Assembly: GCA_023014485.1 (NCBI GenBank)
Contig: JAJOZX010000926.1
Coordinates: 673,001-737,000, forward strand
Source of the DNA: Bathynomus jamesi
Lineage: Eukaryota > Arthropoda > Malacostraca > Isopoda > Cirolanidae
Direction: 5' to 3'
Length of the DNA stretch: 64,000 nt
Shown piece after piece: positions 34,317-44,776 of this stretch; within the stretch, counting starts at the first letter, position 1; the number at the start of each line of letters is the position of its first letter. The translations under genes and the position numbers were made by a program. The notes under the pieces were generated by a model. It saw only the letters and a program-made list of their open reading frames with translations, was not told where the DNA came from and made no database searches.

Positions 34317-34556
34317 GCTTCATCAGCATGACAATCGAGAAAGGTGCTATAGCTTACCCTTACAATTATTAAAGAAATTGGTAGCTGGCTTGTGCATTTT
34401 TCACTCTTGACAAAACCTGAAGTTCCCTTTACTATATACTTTAGAGGTTACCAACTTGTAAGATACTGAAGATCGTCAAAAGTAACCTTAATATATATAT
34501 ATATATATATATATGAAAAGAAGGATCAACACAACGGCAAACATTTTCATTTATTT

Positions 34557-34600
34557 GTACATCAGACGTTTCGACAAATCTTTTGTCATCATCAGTGAGT
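34557..34600 (-). ncRNA. Hammerhead-ribozyme-like motif in PLE1 (sense copy)
   Basis: On the minus strand, CTGATGA, a 6-bp hairpin GACAAA/TTTGTC, then GAAACGTC. The segment ACGT is self-complementary, as in minimal dimeric hammerheads, and GTC is a usual cleavage triplet. One extra U lies between the CUGAUGA core and helix II, so activity is unproven. It lies downstream of the coding region in the sense direction. Confidence 0.5.
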
Positions 34601-34873
34601 TAAGTCTTAAAACCTTAAAACAAAATTGAAAAGTGAAAGTTACATCAATACAATATTAAAACCATTAAAATTAAAACCTTAAAGCAAAATGAAAATTGCA
34701 TCAATACAAAATTAAAATCATTTAAATTTCATCACTATAAAAACTAAAATTAAATTACCTCAATAGGTAAATACACAATGTTTACATCCACCTCCATACT
34801 TGGCAAAGTCTAAGGGAATACTGGATGGTCAGAGGATTAGAAAGGGTATGTCTGTGAAAAACGGTTGGTTAGT

Positions 34874-36528
34874 TTAAAAGAGTTGTAATTTGTAGGATGA
34901 GCTATTATTATTAAGGGAGGGTTTGTTTCTATAGATGTACAAAGATTCTAAAATTCGGAGTTCTGTACGGTTATTGGATCTAGTTAAAATTTCAAACTGA
35001 GTTTTGTGAAGGGGATGGTCGTTTTCATTACTATGGTTTCTAATTGCGGATTGTGGAGGGCTACTGAGGGGACGGTTGGTACGGACTGACAAGCCCAAAT
35101 GTTGAGAAAGGCGCACCTCCAGTTGGAGTTGAGTGCTGCCAATATACGCAGCCTTACAGCTGTCGCACGTGTATTTGTAAACAACATTGGGGCATACAGT
35201 TTTGGGGAATTCATCTTTGAACTTTAAAAAATTTGATAATTTAAGTGGGTTGACGAAGGCGAATCTAAAATTTATTTGGGGATAACTACAGTAGACTTGA
35301 GTAGTTTGGACAATTCACCTCGAATACGCAATGATAAATAACCATAAAAAGGTAATTTAATATATCTGGTTTCTTTTTGTACTGTAGTTATGGGGAGTTT
35401 AGTATCAAAAGTGTTATTTAAAAATTTCTTTAATTGGTTATCGAATAGATGAGAAGGGTAGTAATTGTTAATAAAGTACTGTTTTAAAAATTTAAATTCT
35501 TCGTTTACCGAAAAGTAATCCGAACAAATACGGTAACTTCTTGTTAATAATGTTACTATAGCACTAATCTTATATTTATAAAACATACAACTTAAATAAT
35601 TGGTTCCCAAGCCAGTAAAAGTTTGTTTCCGAAATAGTGAAGTATGGAACTTATTATGGGCCCGTTTAACTAAAACATCCAGGAAAGGCAAACTATTATT
35701 TGTTTCGTTTTCACACGTGTACTTAATATTACTATGTTGTTTATTAAGATAATCAAGAAAAAGTTTTACGTGTGAAGGATGGTTAAATATTAAGAAAGTG
35801 TCATCCACGTATCTTCTGTAATATATGGGTTTAAAACTACTAGGACAATTTTCCAACCAAATTTCTTCGTAATGGCAAAGAAATGCATTTGCTAGTGTTG
35901 GGCTTAACGGGGAACCCATAGCTACCCCATCAATTTGGCTGTAAAGGTTGGTATTAAATAAGAAAAGATTATCAAAACACACTATTTCGAGAAGGTTTTT
36001 AAATTGAGTCTGAGTGAGGCCATTAATAAGAGTATTATCAGTAGTGAATAACTTATTTAGTATGATATTTAATGTTTCTTTTAACGGGACATTAGTAAAC
36101 AATGACGAGACATCAAAACTGGCCATAGTAAGAGAATCGGTATGATTGATCTCTTTTATCTCTTTAGCAAAATCAAACGAGTTGTTAATAGAATAATCAT
36201 TAAAGGTGAGTTTTGAAAGCAAGGGAACGAAGAATTTGGCTAAATTATAATTGAATGTACCACATGCCGAAAGAATAGGTCTTAGTGGGAAATTTGGCTT
36301 ATGGACTTTAGGTAAACCATATAGAATTCCTGGATTAGAACCAGAAGCAAATAAAAAATTGTATGTATTGTCAGCAATAATATTACTATTTTTTAATTTA
36401 CGCAAACACCTATTAAGTTTATCTTCGAGTTTTAGTAATTTAGACAGAACATTCTCTTTTACCCTTTTAAATTTAGACGTATCCGACAAAATTGTCTGAC
36501 CATCCAGTATTCCCTTAGACTTTGCCAA
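34874..36528 (-). pseudogene. PLE1 reverse transcriptase and GIY-YIG endonuclease, one frameshift
   Basis: The frame 36528-35272 contains GILYGLPKVHKPNFPLRPIL, SFDVSSLFTNVPLKETL, GVAMGSPLSPTLANAFLCHY and YYRRYVDDTFLIF (YVDD catalytic box), the order of Penelope RTs. The reading then slips by one at a CCCC run near 35283. In the next frame come FVNPLKLSNFLKFKDEFPK, VVYKYTCDSCKAAYIGST and RLSQHLGLSVRT, the GIY-YIG nuclease with its linker cysteines, to a stop at 34874. The N-terminus before KSKGILDG is missing. The product would copy the element's RNA at a nicked target. Apart from one indel the retained part is open, so this copy is fairly recent. Confidence 0.85.
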
Positions 36529-36759
36529 GTATGGAGGTGGATGTAAACATTGTGTATTTACCTATTGAGGTAATTTAATTTTAGTTTTTATAGTGATGAA
36601 ATTTAATTTAATTTTAGTTTTTATAGTGATGAAATTTAAATGATTTTAATTTTGTATTGATGCAATTTTCATTTTGCTTTAAGGTTTTAATTTTAATGGT
36701 TTTAATATTGTATTGATGTAACTTTCACTTTTCAATTTTGTTTTAAGGTTTTAAGACTT

Positions 36760-36806
36760 AACTCACTGATGATGACAAAAGATTTGTCGAAACGTCTGAT
36801 GTACAA
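36760..36806 (+). ncRNA. Hammerhead-ribozyme-like motif in PLE1 (inverted copy)
   Basis: Same core as at 34557-34600, on the opposite strand: CTGATGA at 36766-36772, helix II 36774-36788, GAAA at 36789-36792, predicted cut after C36796. Helix I is only about 3 bp. Confidence 0.5.
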
Positions 36807-36850
36807 ATAAATGAAAATGTTTGCCGTTGTGTTGATCCTTCTTTTCATCT

Positions 36851-36886
36851 GTAAGCTCCGTTTCCCTAAGGAGAAGTCAATAGTTT

Positions 36887-36957
<71 letters not shown>

Positions 36958-37702
36958 ATATGGACTTAATTATCGGTACTATACCAGCAATATTAGAATC
37001 CTGCATAGACAGAACTATGCCAGCACGTAAAAATTAAACCAAACCAAAATAATCATGCATGGAAATTGTATAAGAAATATAAATAAACCATACAAATAAG
37101 TATAAATTATAATATGAATCAAGATTTGTATCGAAAATATAAGACAATGATTTCTAAGATTTATATAATATTATAGGTAATGACTTTCCATAGTATACAA
37201 ACGTTTTTCATATGTGATGTTATAGAGATGTTGAAATTTCATTTTTTATAATAGTGAGCGATCGACTTATCAGGCTAAATATTAATGCTTTAATATTTGG
37301 TTCAGATGCTCCTTGAATATTACAGCAATGCTTTTCTACTTTTCTTCGAGCTAAACTCTTCAATTAATTGAGAATAATCTAATGAATTTGTTATATCGTT
37401 TTCTATTCATAACATAGCTAACACTGGTATGCATATGAAATGTTTTTGTCTGCTGTGAGGGTTTTTTCAACTCATATTATATAATTCGACCATGTTGAAT
37501 TCGAAAATGACATTGGTTTTCCTCAATCAGGTCAGGTTTTTTCTCTATTGGCCATTTATTATAAGTCCAATTTTATCCCCAAATTTATTGATTTTTTTAG
37601 CTTAAACACTGTAGATACGAGTAATATTATAAGAACACTCGTGAAAAATGAAAACATTGTGTGAATAAATAATTTTATTCATACAATGAATATGAAAAAA
37701 GT
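36851..37702. other. Spacer with long (TA)n
   Basis: An alternating TA array spans about 36889-36953; the rest is AT-rich and featureless. Confidence 0.6.
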
Positions 37703-39954
37703 TTATTGAGGAAGGAATGAAGTTTTTTTGGTTTTCCGTCTGTGTTTTTCTTCGGGCACGTCTCGCTTCAAACACCAGCAATAGTTCGCCAGCATATTGA
37801 TATCCCAGTTTCCCTGGTACCTCTCTTCCATTATTTTGATATCTTGGTGAAATCGTTCACCCTGTTCCTCACTATAATCCCCGCAATTTTCAGGAAAATA
37901 GTCCAAGTGGGACCACAAAAAGTGCATTTTTATGGACATGCGCGACCCATGAGCTTTGAAAGCTTCCATCAAGTTTTCGACAACGGACTCGTATTCTGGA
38001 CTTCTACGCTTGCCAAGAAAATCAGTGACAACTGATTTGAATGCCTGCCAGGCACTCAGTTGGAGTCATTGCGTTTTCGAACTGAGTATCCTTGATCAAA
38101 GTTCGAATTTGAGGACCATCAAAAACCCCAGCATTTAGTTTAGCATCAGATATATGAGGAAATTTACTCTCGAGATATCGGAATGCTGAACCCTCCTTAT
38201 TCATTGATTTGATGAAATTTTTCATCAAGCCCAGCTTAATATGAAGTGGTGGGGGAAAAATTTTTGTTGGTGGTACAAGGGGCACTGAAACGACATTATG
38301 CGACCCAGGTTCAAAATTCTCTCTGGATGCCCATTCACGCTGTGCATAGTGCTTCTCATCCGCTCGGCTATCCCATTTGCAGAGGAAACATGGGTATTTC
38401 GTGTATCCCCCTTGCATTCCCAATACAAATGCCACAATCTGAAAAAAAATGAAAATATTTAAAGAATTTAGAGAATTTGTTCTATCAGATAAAAAAATCT
38501 ATGCATTGGACTGTATCACTTCTGTGGGGAAGTTAAGTGTTCTTATACGCTCTCAAATAACCTTTGGAAAAACAACATAGTCAATAGCAATAGTTTACTT
38601 ATGATATTAGTATTACCTTCAAATCTCCACAGATCCTCCAGTTATGTTGGTCGTATACGAGAGCATCCAGTAAAATTTTCATGTTATCGTAGCTCTCAGT
38701 AAGTTGTACGGAATGTGCTACAGGGACTGATGCAACCCTATTCCCAATGTTGAGAAGTACTGCTTTCAAACTTCGTTTAGACGAGTCTATAAATAGCCTC
38801 CATTCTGATGCGTTATATGGCAGGCCCAAGGATTCGATTAGCCCCTCAACATTGCAGCAGTACACTAAGGAAGAGGTATTTTCGTGCACTGCAAAAAACT
38901 TGCGGAATTCTTCCTCTCGTTTCCTATATCAGGAGAATGTTGTTCCCGGAGCCAGCAAGTTGTCCTCTCGAAGTCGTGAGCCCAAGATCTCGGCAGCTAA
39001 TTTGGAAAGTCCTAAATCCCTGGTAAGATCATTAAGTTTGGCCTGGTTGAGAGGCCTTGGCTCATTTGAAGCGGTATTTTGAGGTATATACGACTGGGAC
39101 TGGTCATTGGCATTGGTCATTGATTCATCATCAGAATCATCGAAGTCCAGGGTTTGAGGTGGGTCGGGTATTGGAATTCCAGGACCATGGGGTACAGGTC
39201 TCATAGCAGAAGGAATGTCAGGGTATACGACAATGTGTTTATCCTTCTTGTTAACTCCTGAAAATAGAAACATGGATATAAAACTTGCATATGAAATAGA
39301 AGAAGCATTCAGACAGTGGCGGCTCGTGAGGGAAGGCTGCGGTCTGTAAGATATGAAATAGGTCGATGGAGTCTGTATATTTTCTTTCTTTTTCATTCAT
39401 ATTGTCCCTTCGGGGACAATGTGAATGAAAAAGAAAGAAAATATACAATCATTGTATATGTAAATGTAACTTGTATAACAATATGTATGTGTAAATGTAT
39501 TTTCTATAACAATATGTATATGTAAATGTATGATTACCATTATGGTGAATATTATGCTATATATGGTGAATATTACATTATGGTGAATATTATGTCAAGT
39601 TTCATACGAGGATTTCAAAATATTTAAGAAAAATAAATTTATAAGCCCACCTTGGAGGTTTGTCATGCAGAAATAGCAATCTGTCACGTGATCCTTTCCT
39701 TCTCTCCAAATCATGGGAATTCCAAAAGGCAAAGATTTCGCTCTGCCTTTGCTCCATCTTCTCAAATTTTCAATGCACGTCTTGCAGCACATATGAGGGG
39801 CGAATTTTTTGTCCTGGTCCCCTAGCTTAATTCCAAAGTATGCTCTATACATTGTCTTCACAAATTTAGTGATTTGGGACTGGTTATTTGGCATGGTAAC
39901 CGTCCCACATATGTAGCAGAATCTATTGGGATCATTTTTACACGCTCTATTCAT
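37703..39954 (-). pseudogene. Three-exon gene of an uncharacterised transposon-like family, two lesions
   Basis: Exons on the minus strand: 39954-39651 (donor GTGGGC), 39257-38617 (acceptor TTTTCAG, donor GTAATA), 38438-37703 (acceptor TTTTTCAG), with matching phases. Exon 1 reads CYICGTVTM, YRAYFGIKLGDQDKKFAPHM, C-x-x-C and CYFC: a zinc-binding region. Exon 2 has IPSAMRPVPHGPGIPIPDPP, WRLFIDSSKRSLKAVLL and ICGDLK. Exon 3 has YTKYPCFLCKWDSR, LPPLHIKLGLM-like PPPLHIKLGLMKNF, and SEEQGERFHQDIKIMEERYQ. I recognise the arrangement from many arthropod uncharacterised proteins but know no function. Lesions: an in-frame TGA at 38931-38929, probably an ancestral TGG, and a one-base shift near 38050. 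The spread of copies suggests mobile origin (inference). Confidence 0.7.
39375..39446. repeat. Perfect-type hairpin with TTCG loop, in intron 1
   Basis: Arms 39375-39408 and 39413-39446 pair over 34 bp with a single mismatch and a TTCG tetraloop at 39409-39412. Upstream, CAGTGGCGGCTCGTGAGGG at about 39306 resembles a hAT terminus, so the hairpin may sit inside a MITE whose other end is not found. Confidence 0.8.
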
Positions 39955-40165
39955 TATGAAATATTTTATCTATATACCTGAAAAGTAAAAAAAGATATTA
40001 TACAAGTGAAACAAGTGATGATAGATGTTACTGTTCCAATTCAGCTTTGACAAAAATCACGAAAAATTCTATTTTACTTATGAGGCCATAGCCAGATAAC
40101 CTGAGCTGACTGAGAAAAACGGATTGCAGATTCGAAATCAGCAGGAAAAACTCTATAAGAATCAC

Positions 40166-40558
40166 TTACAAAACCCTTGACAGCAAAATTGATGCATACC
40201 AGTGTAATGATTGCAGTCTCGCTTGAGACATGGTGGAACGCAAATATGTTTTAATAAGTTTGAGACGCGAGAAACTTCTTTCAGCCGAAGCAACAGTAAC
40301 TGGGATGGTTAATACTATTCGAAGTGCAACATAAACATTAAGATAAATCTCACTTAGTTGTTTTTGCACTATATAAACAAGGGCATTTCCGAGATCTGTT
40401 TTCTCAGGTATAAACCTGTAAAGTACTTTAAGTTCTTCATAGAGTTATAAATCATTAATATCACTTGAACAGAACGCGCAAAACGGCTTGAGCGAGGCCC
40501 CCTTTGGCGCGAGGCCGTAGGTGATCGCCTAGTTCGCCTATAGCTAAATCCGGGCCTG
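40166..40558 (-). pseudogene. Internally deleted hAT: end plus transposase C-terminus
   Basis: From 40558 the minus strand starts CAGGCCCGGATTTAGC, a common hAT terminus. It then jumps to EELKVLYRFIPEKTDLGNAL (before 40369) and VALRIVLTIPVTVASAERSF then SRLKLIKTYLRSTMSQARLQ, the ZMYM1-like dimerisation domain with its Glu. Most of the transposase is deleted. The partner end was not found. Confidence 0.7.
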
Positions 40559-40590
<32 letters not shown>

Positions 40591-40614
40591 GGCCCGGATT
40601 TATATATAATATAT

Positions 40615-40729
40615 GATGAATAAAACCACGAAGGAAAGGAAACACAGAATGGTGCTCAAGCGCTTTCGTCATTAGACGAAAGCGCTTGAGCACCATTCTG
40701 TTTCCTTTCCTTCGTGGTTTTATTCATCA
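40615..40729. repeat. Palindrome derived from the PLE2 terminal region
   Basis: Arms of about 55 bp reading TGATGAATAAAACCACGAAG inward to GCGCTTTCGTC are identical in content to the ends of the PLE at 45698-47275, and the tail AAATATTTTTCACGTGTTAC (40730 onward) also matches it. So this is a PLE2-family end with almost everything between the inverted ends removed. Confidence 0.85.
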
Positions 40730-40897
40730 TAAATATTTTTCACGTGTTACTTTCGTGAAATAATTTTCATATATATATATATATATACACACATTTAACT
40801 GCAATGATCGCGCAGTATATTAACGTATAGAAACGACGTAAGTATAGAGGAGTGTTCTGCACACGTGGAAGAGAAATAACAAACAAATGAAAAATAA

Positions 40898-40971
40898 GGC
40901 ACCCGCCCGGGAATCGAACCCAGGATCTTCCGATTGCCGGTCAGACGTGCTAACCACTATACTACGGAGCC
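40898..40971 (-). tRNA. tRNA-like sequence (degenerate), unit 1
   Basis: GGCTCCGTAGTATAGTGGTT starts it; the anticodon arm TCTGA-CCGGCAA-TCGGA and T arm CTGGG-TTCGATT-CCCGG fold well, and both internal promoter boxes are good. But position 33 is C rather than U and the acceptor stem mispairs with the 3' GGGTGCC side. More likely a SINE head or tRNA pseudogene than a working tRNA. Confidence 0.5.
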
Positions 40972-41160
40972 ACGATAGTCAGAAGTTGTAATTCTCCTAC
41001 ATAGGGCAGAAACCAATGCCTTGAGAGGGCACCCTCGCAAATCGTGAATATGTACATTTAACTGCAATGACCGCGCAGTATATTAACGTATAGAAACGAC
41101 GTAAGTATAGAGGAGTGTTCTGCACACGTGGAAGAGAAATAACAAACAAATGAAAAATAA

Positions 41161-41234
41161 GGCACCCGCCCGGGAATCGAACCCAGGATCTTCCGATTGC
41201 CGGTCAGACGTGCTAACCACTACACTACGGAGCC
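41161..41234 (-). tRNA. tRNA-like sequence (degenerate), unit 2
   Basis: Copy of 40898-40971 displaced by 263 bp, with one visible difference (ACACTA instead of ATACTA on the plus strand). Confidence 0.5.
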
Positions 41235-41380
41235 ACGATAGTCAGAAGTTGTAATTCTCCTACATAGGGCAGAAACCAATGCCTTGAGAGGGCACCCCTG
41301 CAAATCGTGAATATGTACATTTAACTGCAATGACCGCGCAGTATATTAACGTATAGAAACGACGTAAGTATAGAGGAGTG

Positions 41381-41442
41381 TAGTGGTTAGCACGTCTGAC
41401 CGGCAATCGGAAGATCCTGGGTTCGATTCCCGGGCGGGTGCC
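41381..41442 (+). pseudogene. Partial tRNA-like sequence, inverted copy
   Basis: Starts TAGTGGTTAGCACG and runs to GCGGGTGCC; lacks the acceptor 5' strand and first part of the D arm. Confidence 0.7.
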
Positions 41443-41515
41443 TTATTTTTCATTTGTTTGTTATTTCTCTTCCACGTGTGCAGAACACTCCTCTATACTT
41501 ACGTCGTTTCTATAC

Positions 41516-41548
<33 letters not shown>

Positions 41549-41589
41549 CGGGATGAATTTTACAATTAAACACATGAAATGAATGAATG

Positions 41590-41675
41590 ATACAAACCCA
41601 CACGGAAAAAAAAAATGATTCCGGCTCTGAATTCCGGAATATTCGGAATCATTTATCTTTTTCCTTGTGGATTTG

Positions 41676-41678
<3 letters not shown>
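41590..41678. repeat. Imperfect hairpin between (TA)n arrays
   Basis: Left arm ATACAAACCCACACGGAAAA ... AATGATTCCG (41590-41623) pairs with 41644-41678; the centre holds GAATTCCGGAATATTCGGAA. Confidence 0.75.

Positions 41679-41731
<53 letters not shown>
41679..41731. repeat. (TA)n array
   Basis: Alternating TA of about 50 bases directly after the hairpin. Confidence 0.95.
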
Positions 41732-41739
<8 letters not shown>

Positions 41740-42048
41740 ATTTCACCGAAGTTCCAATGAGTCACGATTGATGATGCAGTCTAATGAAATACAGTATATA
41801 TATAACTCGTGAAAAAGAACCTTCAAGAAAATCTGAAACTGAATCGTTACTGAAATTTGTAACCATGAGAGGATTCATAACGTCATACTTTCCTCTCGTA
41901 TTATTTTTAAAAGTCGTGACCATCCTCAGTTCATTTACGTTTATTATTATTATTATTATTACTGACACTACTAATAGAATTTTATTTCATTTAACTAAAC
42001 TAATTTTCATTCTCACTGTTCAGTAAACAGATATCACGTCAACCACAG

Positions 42049-42490
42049 TTGAAGTTTCAAACTAAATTCCCAGCAAAACTTCTGGGTGGGAACGAAATTA
42101 AGCATCCCGAACTCTTTCACAGGGCGGTTAAATTTCTCATGTCATGTGCAACAACTTATCTGTGTGAATTGGGTTTTCCGCATGCACTGATAAAAAATAT
42201 CGTAACACACTTGATGCTGAGCTTTATATGCGCCTACAACTGTCGACTGTTACCCACTAAACGTCAAGGAGCTGTGTGCTACTAAAAAGGTACACCCAGC
42301 ACACCAATGAATGTGAGCATATTTTCTTTTGCAAAACTTTATAGTTTAGTAGAATTGCATGTAATTAAAAAAGAGGCTATTTTATAGTAGGGTTCCTTGA
42401 CATGTACTGAAAATTTGTAAGGGGTTATATAGGCTGGAAACTTTAAAAACTATTGCCTTAGATATGAGGAAGCAGTTAAACCCCAACCAT
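42049..42490 (+). pseudogene. hAT transposase C-terminal remnant
   Basis: Reads HPELFHRAVKFLMS then CATTYLCELGFPHALIKNIV; the TTYLCE-x-GF pattern is the hAT dimerisation domain. The downstream GGCTGGAAACTTTAAAAAC resembles a decayed hAT 3' end. Only the last portion survives. Confidence 0.55.
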
Positions 42491-42562
42491 TAACATCAAA
42501 TTAAGTGATTTAACGTGCAGTAATTCTTAAACTAGGGTGTTTTTCATTAATTCTCTCTCTTT

Positions 42563-42564
<2 letters not shown>

Positions 42565-42633
<69 letters not shown>
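42565..42633. repeat. (TA)n followed by (GA)n
   Basis: Compound dinucleotide repeat immediately upstream of a LINE fragment. Confidence 0.95.
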
Positions 42634-42636
<3 letters not shown>

Positions 42637-42985
42637 AAAACTGTGTCGTGTTCCTAAATTAAAGACAAGACAGGGAACATCCTTAACCCTGAAAGAAAAT
42701 AGTTTTGTTGTGAGAGGACCAAAACTGTTTAATCAGCTGCCCAAAGACCTAAGAAACACGAACGGAGTTGCAGTGGACATCTTCAAAAGAAGATTAGACG
42801 CCTGGCTCAGAACAATCCCCGATGAGCCGGGCGTACCTGGCTCTGTGAGGTGGAGTGCACAAGAAACCAACTCACTACTTCACCGGGGCAACTCGAGAGG
42901 AGGGCGACAAGCTTGACCTTCGCGAAACGAGGAATCATCGCTCGGAACCTTTTAAGGTTGTAAGGTAAGGTAAGGTATATATCCT
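42634..42985 (+). pseudogene. LINE-A 3' end
   Basis: Open frame LRGPKLFNQLPKDLRN-like (VRGPKLFNQLPKDLRNTNGV) and LDAWLRTIPDEPGVPGSVRW match the C-terminus of the LINE at 19505-20930. Ends in a GTAAGGTAAGGTAAGGTATA tail. Confidence 0.85.
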
Positions 42986-43286
42986 TTGAAAGATATGAAA
43001 CATGATCCATGAATGGACAATTCATAATCTCTAACCCAGCTTTCTGAAAACACAGAAGTGAAAGTGGAGAAGTATAGGCCTCGCCTCCGCAGGCGGAGAC
43101 TTCTGTAAAAATGAAACATTTTGAGACCCTGTTCTATTATTATTATTAGAATATATATATTTGTATACATAATAATAATTAGTACATACCGTACATTGGC
43201 CCTATCTACTGCAATATTTTACCTTTTAAAAATGCTATATTAGTCATATAATTATAAAAAATAAATAAATCTGGAGAGAGAGAGAG
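42986..43286. repeat. Dispersed repeat also present near 60070
   Basis: GAAACATGATCCATGAATGG and a following CAGCTTTCTGAAAACACA block match 60078-60140 with about one difference in five or six. It ends in an ATTATTATT run. A (GA)n run lies at 43275-43292. Confidence 0.55.
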
Positions 43287-43445
43287 AGAGAGAAAAAAGC
43301 CTCAAAGACCTTTCGGTCCACTCGTTCACTCGGGGAGGTTCCTGTTATTAAACTGGTTCATTTTTTTAACTATTCTAGCAGTAGTAGAAAACTGGATAGA
43401 AAAGCATAAGACACTCTCCCCACCCTCCGCTCCCTCCCGACCAGA
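43287..43445 (-). pseudogene. LINE-B 3' untranslated end, antisense
   Basis: GCCTCAAAGACCTTTCGGTC and GAGGTTCCTGTTATTAAA are the reverse of 59880-59930 (GAACCTCCCAGAG, GGTCTTTGAGGC). The (GA)n beside it corresponds to the (CT)n tail of LINE-B. Confidence 0.7.
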
Positions 43446-44472
43446 GGTAGGTACGGAAAGTGATTGGAGAAAATAACTTGACCCCTGGAGAGTAGTCAAG
43501 GAAATTTTACAGGAAAAAGTAAAAAATACGAGTATAAGCTAGCTCTACAATTACGCTATGCATACATAGAGATCGTACACTAGATAGCGCCGCTGTATAA
43601 GCTACCGTAACTAATGATATATTTGTGCTGATCGCACATCAACTACTTTTTATCGTGACAAAAATACAAAACATATGGTTTCGATTTTATACAAGATATT
43701 TACAGCTCTATTTACCGAGGTATCGGTTCAACGAGGAAGCCATGTCCCACTCTAGGTTACCCTCAAAGGGATTAAGAGAGAGGTAAAGGTTAAACTCTCC
43801 GTGTCTACACCCATGTACGCGCAAAAACGTCACGCCGGCAAAGTGACGAAATGCTTCTTCAGGAAAGGAGTTGAATCAGGAATTGAGAACAGAAATCAGA
43901 TTTTCCATACCGTGCCTTTACCCGTCACGTGCATCCAGCCACCCAAGAGAAAGAAAAGAAAAAAAAATTGTGACGGCAAAAACGCAACGCTACCTCACCT
44001 AACCCATGCCATGCATTTTTTTGGTTCGTTATAAAATTATATAGCTCTACAAAATACTTATCTACTCTATTCTTGAACATATTAACAAGGCAGGCAAGTG
44101 TGTGTGTGTGTTTTCTGTAATTGGATGTCTGCCATGTGCATGTGTCTACCAACTCTTTGAATGTCTCAAAGTTTCAACTTGGGTCTCCCATCGCGAAAGG
44201 TGTTTATGCGGCAAGTGATAAATTGAGTCGTTCATACTTCGCGGTGTTATTCCACCACGAGAGTAGAGAAAATCTTTTTCTGGCGAGGAATATCAGTGGG
44301 AGATCCCTGTATCCATCCCCGTGTACTTGTCCCTTATGGAGAATGAAAGTGTTTCGTGGATGATCACCCGTTGTTGCTCCGGAAAATTCAAGAGTCTTCC
44401 ACTTAGAGGTATTTATGAGGCAAGTGGTTGATCATGCTATGGAGGGTACAATCAACTAGAGACGTCTTTCTA

Positions 44473-44540
<68 letters not shown>

Positions 44541-44776
44541 TTCACATTCTCAACTGCGCAGAGTTCAATGAGCGCGTCACTATGTCTGCTCTGCAGAAAG
44601 TGTGTCGAACTGACAATTGTTATCAGGAGTGAGGAGTTATTTCCTGATTTTAATGGGGTTGTAATCAGAGATCGCATTTAAAGTTAATATCTGTACCCAT
44701 ACATTAACTTTTAATTTTTATTCGTAGACCTCTTTCAAAAATCTGTAACTGTACTTCATATACAGTACAGTATATA
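43446..44776. other. Unassigned stretch with (GT)n(GA)n
   Basis: Contains the dispersed motif TTGGGTCTCCCAT...GGTGTTTATGCGGCAAG at about 44180 (relative at 25456) and a compound (GT)n(GA)n at about 44476-44540. The frames over the repeats are artefacts. Confidence 0.5.

Larger units (their letters stand above)
34515..36850 (-). mobile_element. Penelope-like element PLE1 with inverted terminal arms
   Basis: A minus-strand RT plus GIY-YIG coding region (36528-34874) is flanked by inverted arms of about 320 bp, 34515-34838 and 36502-36850. The arms even include the start of the coding region, so the 3' side carries an inverted copy of the truncated 5' part. Partial, inverted terminal repeats are known for Penelope-like elements. 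(TA)n arrays abut both ends. Each arm holds a hammerhead-like core. Confidence 0.85.
40791..41515. repeat. 263-bp tandem array with tRNA-like cores, closed by a palindrome
   Basis: Units start at 40791, 41054 and 41317, a period of exactly 263 bp. Each begins ACATTTAACTGCAATGA and contains a tRNA-like core on the minus strand. The third unit switches after 41380 to the reverse complement of about 41090-41222, giving a long inverted repeat with unit two. (TA)n arrays lie on both sides. Confidence 0.9.

Noticed and set aside
38929..38931. In-frame TGA as selenocysteine or readthrough
   Set aside because: A nearby frameshift in the same gene and no visible SECIS-like evidence make a nonsense mutation simpler.
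40898..41442. Working tRNA genes
   Set aside because: Anticodon loop lacks U33, the acceptor stem mispairs, and the copies are embedded in a tandem repeat; kept as tRNA-like.
44456..44681. Small ORFs over (GT)n(GA)n
   Set aside because: Translation of dinucleotide repeats, not genes.
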